Below, piece by piece: positions 15,066 through 20,802 of a stretch of DNA of 20,802 nucleotides; the stretch's first letter is position 1, and each line of letters opens with the position of its first letter. The DNA is from FEN-1322 sp041663425 (GTDB lineage Bacteria; Omnitrophota; Gorgyraeia; 2-01-FULL-45-10). The stretch is from assembly GCA_041663425.1 (NCBI GenBank), contig JBAYMS010000028.1, positions 1-20,802 on the forward strand, in the 5' to 3' direction. Made by a program: the position numbers and the translations under genes. Under the pieces are notes generated by a model that worked only from the letters and a program-made list of their open reading frames with translations, did not search any database and had not been told where the DNA came from.

Positions 15066-17053
15066 TGGCGAAATTCAAGATCGTCAGTGATTTTAAGCCG
15101 GAAGGCGACCAGCCCGAAGCTATAAGAAAGCTTACTGAAGCTTTCAGAAAAGGCGCGGGCTATCAGACTCTTCTGGGCGTTACAGGCTCAGGCAAGACTT
15201 TTACAATGGCGAACGTCATTGCCAATATCGGAAAACCAGCCCTTATAATTTCGCACAATAAAACACTTGCCGCCCAGCTCTATGGAGAATTTAAGGAATT
15301 TTTTCCAGAAAATGCCGTTGAGTACTTCGTAAGCTACTACGATTATTACCAGCCCGAAGCATATATCCCTCACACAGATTTCTATATTGAAAAAGACGCG
15401 TCTATAAATGAAGACATTGACCGTCTGAGGCTTTCGGCAACAAGCTCTCTTATGTCGCGCGAGGACTGTATAGTTGTTGCTAGCGTCTCGTGTATATATG
15501 GTCTGGGATCTCCGGGAGAATATGGGCAGATGCTCGTTTTTATGGAGGAGGGGCAGGTAATTTCCAGAGACGAAGTATTGAGAAAGCTCATAATGATCCA
15601 TTATGAGCGCAACGATTGCGATTTCAAGCGCTCAACATTTCGGGTTAGGGGAGACACGGTCGAAGTTTTTCCAGCATACACAAAGACTGCATACAGGATC
15701 GAACAGTTTGGCGATAAGATAGAACATATTTATGAGATAGACCCGCTAACAGGCAAAGTTATAACAAGGATCCCTAAGGTAGGCATATATCCGGCGAAGC
15801 ATTTTGTTACTACGCCAGAGACGATCGAGTCGGCTATCAAATCTATCGAAGCTGAGCTTGCCGGACGGCTGGCAGAGCTGCGGGATCAGAACAAGCTCGT
15901 CGAGGCCCAGAGGCTGGAGTCCAGGACGCATTACGACATTGAAATGATGCGTGAGGTAGGTTATTGTAACGGTGTTGAGAATTATTCCAGGCATCTTGCC
16001 GGACGCCCTGCGGGCTCAAGGCCGTGGTGCCTGGTCGACTATTTCCCGAAAGGCTTTATCACTTTTATCGATGAGTCGCACGTTACTGTGCCGCAGATAC
16101 GCGGAATGTATAACGGCGACAGGATGAGAAAAGAGACTCTTATCGAATACGGCTTCAGGCTTCCATCTGCCCTGGACAATAGACCCCTTAAATTTGAGGA
16201 ATTCGAGAAACTCGTTTATCCAATAACATTTGTTTCCGCGACCCCGGACGAATATGAGCTGGATAAATCTAAGGGTAATGTTGTGGAGCAGCTGATACGT
16301 CCCACAGGCCTTATCGATCCGCCTATAGAAGTCCGCCCGACCGAAGGGCAGATAGACGATCTTGTAAAAGAAATTAGAGCCCGTGCAGAATTAAAAGAGA
16401 GGGTGCTTGTTACTACGCTTACTAAGCGCTTGGCCGAAGATCTGGCCAGATATCTGAGTGATTTTGGACTTAAAGTAAAGTATATGCATTCGGATATGGA
16501 CGCGATAGAACGTGTTGAGATATTGAGAGATCTCAGGCTCAATAAATTTGACTGCCTTGTCGGAATAAATCTTTTAAGGGAAGGCTTGGATCTGCCCGAA
16601 GTATCCCTTGTTGCTATACTGGATGCTGATAAGGAAGGTTTTTTAAGGAGCGGGACAAGCCTTATACAGGTCTCTGGCCGGGCGGCGCGCCACCTGAACG
16701 GCCGGGTTATAATGTATGCCGATAAAATAACGAAATCTATGAAACATGCCATAAGCGAATCGGCGAGGCGCCGCAAGGTCCAGATAACTTTTAACGAAGA
16801 CAATAAAATAACTCCGCGTTCTATAGAAAGGGCTGTAAAGGAAGGCATAGAAGCTTATAAGAAAGCCCGTGAAGTGATAACTAATGTAGTGGAAGAGACG
16901 GACGATCAGTACGACCTTACATCGCTTATAGGCGAGCTGCAGCATGACATGGAAGTTGCCGCCCGGAACCTGCAATTTGAAAAAGCAGCCGTATTGCGAG
17001 ACCAGATAAAAGAACTTAAGGAAAGACTTGCCAAGGCAACCGGGAAAAAATGA
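15065..17053 (+). CDS. uvrB: Excinuclease ABC subunit B
   Basis: The 662-residue protein is the DNA-damage-verifying helicase-like subunit of nucleotide excision repair, working with UvrA and UvrC. Walker A is GVTGSGKT (38-45). The beta-hairpin region that clamps DNA is at about 91-125 (YYDYYQPEAYIPHTDFYIEK). The DESH box is at 336-339. Helicase motifs V-VI include GINLLREGLDLPEV and QVSGRAARH. The last ~40 residues are the UVR motif that binds UvrC (EVAARNLQFEKAAVLRDQI). Length is normal. It is coupled on both sides: TAATG with nadC and ATGA with birA. Confidence 0.98.
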   Translation: MAKFKIVSDFKPEGDQPEAIRKLTEAFRKGAGYQTLLGVTGSGKTFTMANVIANIGKPALIISHNKTLAAQLYGEFKEFFPENAVEYFVSYYDYYQPEAYIPHTDFYIEKDASINEDIDRLRLSATSSLMSREDCIVVASVSCIYGLGSPGEYGQMLVFMEEGQVISRDEVLRKLIMIHYERNDCDFKRSTFRVRGDTVEVFPAYTKTAYRIEQFGDKIEHIYEIDPLTGKVITRIPKVGIYPAKHFVTTPETIESAIKSIEAELAGRLAELRDQNKLVEAQRLESRTHYDIEMMREVGYCNGVENYSRHLAGRPAGSRPWCLVDYFPKGFITFIDESHVTVPQIRGMYNGDRMRKETLIEYGFRLPSALDNRPLKFEEFEKLVYPITFVSATPDEYELDKSKGNVVEQLIRPTGLIDPPIEVRPTEGQIDDLVKEIRARAELKERVLVTTLTKRLAEDLARYLSDFGLKVKYMHSDMDAIERVEILRDLRLNKFDCLVGINLLREGLDLPEVSLVAILDADKEGFLRSGTSLIQVSGRAARHLNGRVIMYADKITKSMKHAISESARRRKVQITFNEDNKITPRSIERAVKEGIEAYKKAREVITNVVEETDDQYDLTSLIGELQHDMEVAARNLQFEKAAVLRDQIKELKERLAKATGKK

Positions 17054-18045
17054 CACACATTGCTTTAGATGAGAAGATATTATCAGTTTTGCGGCACAAC
17101 GTTTCATCTTATATATCGGGTGAAGATCTGTGCAGGACTGCGGATGTCTCAAGAGCTGCCATATGGAAGCATATTGAAAAGCTCAGAGATGAAGGCTATT
17201 CCATAGAGGCCTCTCCGCATTTGGGATACAGGCTTCTCGGTGTTCCGGATAGCCTTATTCCATCTGAGATAAAATGGAAACTTAAAGCTAAGGTCCTGGG
17301 GAAAGAAGTAATATCTTATAAGAAAGTGGGCTCGACAAATGACATAGCCTATGAGCTTGCTGAAAAAGGCCTGAAGGAAGGCTCAGTGATATTGGCGGAA
17401 GAGCAGGATGGCGGTAAGGGCAGGCATGGCCGCAGCTGGCTGTCTCCGTCGAAGGGCGGGATATATCTGTCTGTGATATTGAGGCCGCAGATAACGCCTA
17501 ATGAGATACCTAAAATAACTCTCTTGGCGGCCGTTGCAACTGCCAAGGCCGTTAGGGATGTTACGGGCCTGTCGGCTATGATAAAATGGCCGAATGATAT
17601 ATTGGTGAGAGGCAAAAAGATATGCGGGATACTTACCGAAATGAAAGCAGAGCAGGATAGTGTGGGTTTTATAGTTATCGGTATCGGTATAAACGTCAAT
17701 ACTTCAATAAAGCAATTACCGAAAGGCGCATCATCATTAAAGGAAGAGCTTCGTTCGTGCGGGAGGGAAGAGTGTGTCTCGCGTCTTGATCTCGTAAAGA
17801 GGCTCATCGAGAGGCTGGAAGAAGATTATTTTTTGTTGAAAAAGGAAGGTTTCAGGCCGATAATGGATGAGTGGAAACAGCTTACCGATATGCTAGGCTC
17901 GAGGGTAAGGGTTGTGCTGCAGAACAGGACCTTCGAAGCCCTTGCGCATGATATAGATCCGGATGGTGCACTCGTTGTCCGGAAGGATGCAGGGACGTTG
18001 GAACGGATATCTTCAGGCGACATAATAATGATACGGCATGGTTAA
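17050..18045 (+). CDS. birA: Bifunctional biotin ligase / biotin operon repressor
   Basis: The 331-residue protein has an N-terminal winged helix-turn-helix (about 1-65: SGEDLCRTADVSRAAIWKHIEKLRDEGY). The biotin-protein-ligase domain shows the biotinyl-AMP loop GGKGRHGRSW (121-130), KWPNDI (179-184) and GKKICGIL (188-195). A C-terminal SH3-like cap follows (about 283-331). It attaches biotin to carboxylase carrier protein. The HTH implies biotin-responsive repression as in E. coli and B. subtilis BirA, but no bio or acc gene is present here. The start overlaps the uvrB stop (ATGA) and the stop overlaps the coaX start (TAATG). Confidence 0.95.
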   Translation: MTHIALDEKILSVLRHNVSSYISGEDLCRTADVSRAAIWKHIEKLRDEGYSIEASPHLGYRLLGVPDSLIPSEIKWKLKAKVLGKEVISYKKVGSTNDIAYELAEKGLKEGSVILAEEQDGGKGRHGRSWLSPSKGGIYLSVILRPQITPNEIPKITLLAAVATAKAVRDVTGLSAMIKWPNDILVRGKKICGILTEMKAEQDSVGFIVIGIGINVNTSIKQLPKGASSLKEELRSCGREECVSRLDLVKRLIERLEEDYFLLKKEGFRPIMDEWKQLTDMLGSRVRVVLQNRTFEALAHDIDPDGALVVRKDAGTLERISSGDIIMIRHG

Positions 18046-18809
18046 TGGAAAATATTATAACGGTAGATATAGGTAATACAAATATAACGGCAGGGGTCTT
18101 TAAGTCCGGGCATTTATGTGCCAAGGTAAAGATACCTACGCATCACTATTCTTTATATGGGCCCGGGTTTAAAAATTTGTTTAAAAAAGCAGATCTGAAA
18201 TTAAAGAACGGCAGCATCGAGATAATTGTGTCCAGTGTTGTGCCCATAGCTCTCGGACGTCTTGTAATGCATCTGAATAAAATTGCTAAATGCAAAATTC
18301 TGATCCTGGGCAGGGATAGGAAGGCGCCTATAAAAAATCTGTATCGCATAAAGAATGAGGTGGGTCAAGACAGGCTGGTAAACGCTTATGCGGCAAAAAT
18401 CCTTTATGGTGCTCCGGCAGTTATTATAGATTTTGGTACAGCTATAACCTTCGACCTGGTTTCGAAAAAAGGTGATTATCTGGGCGGGCTCATATTGCCC
18501 GGCATAGGCATATCTCTGGCAAGCCTCTATGAAAAGACAGCGCTCCTGCCGAAAGTTGAACTTAAAGATGCGCCCCATATAATAGGTAGGGACACCGCAA
18601 ACAGCATGCGAGCAGGTATATTGTACGGGTTCGGCGCTATGTGCGATGGGCTTGTCTCGCGATACAGGAAGGTGCTTGGCAGGCCGCTTAAAGTGATAGC
18701 GACCGGCGGCAACGCAGAGCTCATAAAGAAGTATTCGGATTCGATACAGATCCTTGATGAAGATATAATCCTCAAAGGCCTCTATCTGATCAGCCGCAGC
18801 AAGAGATAA
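18045..18809 (+). CDS. coaX: Type III pantothenate kinase
   Basis: The 254-residue ASKHA-fold kinase phosphorylates pantothenate, the first step of CoA synthesis. DIGNTN (8-13) is the phosphate-1 loop, GQDRLVNA (107-114) is the pantothenate-binding GxDR motif, IDFGTAITFD (128-137) is the phosphate-2 motif, and GGLILPGI (147-154) and ATGG (219-222) complete the set. The pairing birA-coaX is common in bacteria, where the two are sometimes fused. It overlaps birA by one base. No terminator hairpin is visible in the 15 bases before the groES promoter. Confidence 0.95.
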   Translation: MENIITVDIGNTNITAGVFKSGHLCAKVKIPTHHYSLYGPGFKNLFKKADLKLKNGSIEIIVSSVVPIALGRLVMHLNKIAKCKILILGRDRKAPIKNLYRIKNEVGQDRLVNAYAAKILYGAPAVIIDFGTAITFDLVSKKGDYLGGLILPGIGISLASLYEKTALLPKVELKDAPHIIGRDTANSMRAGILYGFGAMCDGLVSRYRKVLGRPLKVIATGGNAELIKKYSDSIQILDEDIILKGLYLISRSKR

Positions 18810-18824
18810 ATTTTTCAAAATTTC

Positions 18825-18852
18825 TTGACAAAAAATGCTCATTAAGTATAAT
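18825..18852 (+). promoter_or_regulatory. Sigma70-type promoter of groESL
   Basis: TTGACA at 18825-18830 and TATAAT at 18847-18852 are both perfect matches, separated by 16 bases. Transcription would begin near 18859, immediately before the CIRCE operator. The 5' untranslated leader would be about 65 bases long. Confidence 0.88.
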
Positions 18853-18861
18853 GAGATACTG

Positions 18862-18888
18862 TTAGCACTCGCTAAGAATGAGTGCTAA
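18862..18888 (+). promoter_or_regulatory. CIRCE operator (HrcA binding site)
   Basis: TTAGCACTC (18862-18870), nine spacer bases, and GAGTGCTAA (18880-18888) form the exact consensus inverted repeat bound by the heat-shock repressor HrcA. Its place at the transcription start means HrcA would block initiation, and the hairpin would sit at the 5' end of the mRNA. hrcA itself is not in the window. Confidence 0.97.
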
Positions 18889-18924
18889 TATAAAAAACAA
18901 AATAACAAAAGGGAGGGAAGCAGT

Positions 18925-19209
18925 ATGAAGATTCAGCCATTGGCAGACAGGATAGTCGTAAAAGTCCTCGAAGCCAAAGAGGTAACAAGAGGCGGAATAG
19001 TTCTGCCTGATTCGGCCAAAGAGAAGCCGCAGGAGGCCGAGGTAGTAGCGGTAGGTAAGGGCAAAGTTTGTGATGGGAAACCGGTTACGCCCGAAGTTAA
19101 AGTCGGAGACAAAATACTTTTTGGAAAATATTCCGGCACTGAGATCACCATGGATGGGAAAGAGTATCTTATACTTAAAGAAGAAGACATTTTAGCGATC
19201 GTAAAATAA
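18925..19209 (+). CDS. groES: Co-chaperonin GroES
   Basis: The 94-residue protein forms the seven-membered lid of the GroEL folding chamber. It begins IQPLADRIVVKVLEAKEVT and contains the mobile loop (about 16-33, with GGIVLPDSAKEKPQEAEV) and the terminal GKEYLILKEEDILAIV, all typical. Length is standard. GGGAGGG before ATG is a strong RBS. Expression should be heat-inducible through the CIRCE operator just upstream. groEL follows after 92 bases. Confidence 0.98.
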   Translation: MKIQPLADRIVVKVLEAKEVTRGGIVLPDSAKEKPQEAEVVAVGKGKVCDGKPVTPEVKVGDKILFGKYSGTEITMDGKEYLILKEEDILAIVK

Positions 19210-19301
19210 ATTTAAGGATGGCGAATGAAATTCCTCGCCGCTTATTGTAATCAAGGGCGGCTCGGGATGAATCCATCAGAAGAAAACTAAAGGGGGATTC
19301 A
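19210..19301 (+). other. groES-groEL spacer with two competing hairpins
   Basis: This 92-base gap has no gene. GGCGA (19220-19224) can pair with TCGCC (19235-19239), or GCCGC (19237-19241) can pair with GCGGC (19257-19261). The two stems share bases 19237-19239, so only one can form. No T-run follows, so it is not a terminator. The GroEL RBS (AGGGGG at 19291-19296) lies at the end. Confidence 0.4.
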
Positions 19302-20802
19302 ATGGCAAAGCAAGTACTATACAGCGAGGAGGCCCGCAGAGCGATACTGAGGGGTGTTGAGCAGCTCGCTAAAGCGGTAAAAGTTACGCTCGGCCCAAAG
19401 GGCAGGAACGTAGTTATCGACAAAAAATTTGGTGCGCCGACCATTACTAAGGACGGCGTTACCGTAGCGAAAGAGATAGAATTGAAAGATCCGTATGAGA
19501 ATATGGGTGCGGAGCTGGTAAAGGAAGTTGCTTCTAAAACATCTGACATCGCCGGTGACGGTACTACTACTGCGACCGTTCTTGCCGAGTCTATATTCAG
19601 AGAAGGCATGAAGAACGTGACCGCAGGCGCCAATCCGATGGCTCTTAAGAGAGGTATTGAGAAGGCGGTTGAAAAAGTTGTCAGCGATTTAGAGAAGCTC
19701 GCCAAGTCGGTTAATCCGAAAGATAAGAAAGAGATCCTTCAGGTCGCGTCAATTGCGGCGAATAACGATCAGGAGATCGGCAGCCAGATAGCCGAAGCGA
19801 TGACAAAGGTCGGTAAAGATGGCGTTATTACAGTAGAAGAAGGTAAGGCATCCAAGACAGAGCTCGAACTTGTTGAAGGTATGGAGTTCGATCAGGGCTA
19901 TCTTTCGCCTTATTTCGTGACCGACGCAGAGAAGATGGAAGTTTCTCTAGAAGATCCTTATATTCTTATTCACGAGAAAAAGATATCGAGCATGAAAGAC
20001 ATTCTTCCGCTGCTTGAAAAGGTGGCCAGGGCGGGAAAACCTTTGCTTATCATCTCGGAAGAGACTGAGGGTGAGGTTCTTGCAACACTAGTTGTTAATA
20101 AGATGCGCGGCACGCTTCAGACGGCGGCTGTGAAAGCTCCGGGCTATGGCGACAGGAGAAAAGCGATGCTCGAAGATATCGCCATTCTCACAGGCGGCAA
20201 AGCTATAACTGAGGATCTCGGAATAAAGCTCGAGAACGTTAAGATTGAAGATCTCGGACGCGCAAAGAAGGTCAGGATCGACAAGGATAATACAACAATA
20301 GTAGAAGGTGCAGGCAAGAATGCCGATCTTCAGGCTCGCATAGCACAGATCAGGAAGCAGATCGAAGGTACTGATTCAGACTATGACAAAGAGAAACTGC
20401 AGGAACGTCTGGCTAAACTCGCTGGCGGTGTTGCAGTTATCAATGTCGGAGCTGCGACCGAAACTGAAATGAAAGAGAAGAAAGCAAGGGTGGAAGACGC
20501 TCTGCATGCCACAAGAGCTGCCGTGGAAGAGGGTATTGTTCCAGGCGGCGGCGTAGCGCTGCTCAGATGTATAGAAGGCTTGGGCAAACTTAAGCTTTCA
20601 GGCGATGAGCAGATCGGCGTTGATATAGTGAAGAGAGCGCTCGAAGAACCTATCAGGACTATAGCGAACAATGCAGGAATGGAAGGTTCTGTAGTAGTGA
20701 ATAAAGTAAAAGAAATGAAAACGAACGAAGGTTATGACGCGGATAAAGATGTATACACTGACATGATAGCGGCCGGTGTCATCGATCCGAAGAAAGTTAC
20801 CC
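19302..20802 (+). CDS. groEL: Chaperonin GroEL, 3' end outside window
   Basis: About 500 of the usual ~545 residues are present in one open frame that runs off the window. Signature parts are VTLGPKGRNVVIDKKFG (28-44), the ATPase motif GDGTTTAT (85-92, Asp86), the apical-domain segments EGMEFDQGYLSPYF and GYGDRRKAMLEDIAILTGG, and VPGGGVALL near residue 413. It folds client proteins with GroES in the cytosol. AGGGGG lies five bases before the ATG. It is co-transcribed with groES from the CIRCE-controlled promoter. The missing C-terminus means I cannot say whether it ends in a GGM tail. Confidence 0.98.
   Translation, partial: MAKQVLYSEEARRAILRGVEQLAKAVKVTLGPKGRNVVIDKKFGAPTITKDGVTVAKEIELKDPYENMGAELVKEVASKTSDIAGDGTTTATVLAESIFREGMKNVTAGANPMALKRGIEKAVEKVVSDLEKLAKSVNPKDKKEILQVASIAANNDQEIGSQIAEAMTKVGKDGVITVEEGKASKTELELVEGMEFDQGYLSPYFVTDAEKMEVSLEDPYILIHEKKISSMKDILPLLEKVARAGKPLLIISEETEGEVLATLVVNKMRGTLQTAAVKAPGYGDRRKAMLEDIAILTGGKAITEDLGIKLENVKIEDLGRAKKVRIDKDNTTIVEGAGKNADLQARIAQIRKQIEGTDSDYDKEKLQERLAKLAGGVAVINVGAATETEMKEKKARVEDALHATRAAVEEGIVPGGGVALLRCIEGLGKLKLSGDEQIGVDIVKRALEEPIRTIANNAGMEGSVVVNKVKEMKTNEGYDADKDVYTDMIAAGVIDPKKVT

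Noticed and set aside
15541..15560. Strong SD-like GGAGGAGGGG inside uvrB
   Set aside because: No in-frame ATG, GTG or TTG follows at a usable distance, and it falls mid-domain, so it is not an internal start like those in lysC and the PEBP gene.
16216..16848. 210-codon antisense frame inside uvrB
   Set aside because: It is Ser/Arg/Leu-rich mirror text opposite conserved helicase motifs; no supporting signals.
18201..18842. 213-codon antisense frame opposite coaX
   Set aside because: It covers the groESL promoter and a conserved kinase gene, with no recognisable domain.

Overview
The window reads as a densely packed chromosomal segment from a Gram-negative, mesophile-like bacterium of uncultivated-phylum character. 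GC content is moderate, ATA is used freely for isoleucine, TGA is a normal stop, and several short proteins carry signal peptides. My best guess is Candidatus Omnitrophota (former OP3) or a neighbour in the PVC/Elusimicrobia area. That is an impression from gene content and protein style, not a search result. All recognisable genes lie on the + strand. I see no mobile element, CRISPR array, rRNA or phage gene.

Layout. (1) 1-300 holds no convincing gene, only a possible decayed small secreted-protein gene. (2) 297-1958 is a tightly overlapped trio for exported proteins: a coiled-coil protein, a beta-propeller protein and a PEBP/YbhB-like protein. (3) 2073-8060/9644 begins at a clear sigma70-type promoter. 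It holds gpsA, a tRNA-Pro(GGG) and an amino-acid block: hom, thrC, an ApgM-family gene proposed to act as homoserine kinase, lysC and a citramalate synthase gene (cimA). (4) 9676-11222 encodes an unknown exported protein, a stand-alone receiver protein and an exported retropepsin-like protease. (5) 11242-14206 is valS plus a small acidic exported protein. (6) 14211-18809 is a chain of start/stop-overlapping housekeeping genes: nadC, uvrB, birA, coaX. (7) 18825-20802 is the heat-shock unit: a TTGACA/TATAAT promoter, a perfect CIRCE operator, groES, and groEL cut off by the window end.

How the genes fit together. LysC makes aspartyl phosphate, Hom reduces aspartate semialdehyde to homoserine, the ApgM-like protein would phosphorylate homoserine, and ThrC makes threonine. 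The asd gene for the intermediate step is not in the window. CimA starts the threonine-independent route to 2-oxobutyrate for isoleucine. NadC, BirA and CoaX serve NAD, biotin and CoA metabolism.

The most notable signals are two in-frame internal starts with strong Shine-Dalgarno sequences. One is inside lysC, where it would make a separate ACT-ACT beta subunit. The other is inside the PEBP gene, where it would make a cytosolic form beside the exported one. Others are an apparently leaderless gpsA mRNA, an Asp-to-Asn change in the aspartokinase GRGGSD motif, and the substitute homoserine kinase. I did not find a clearly new multi-gene system.
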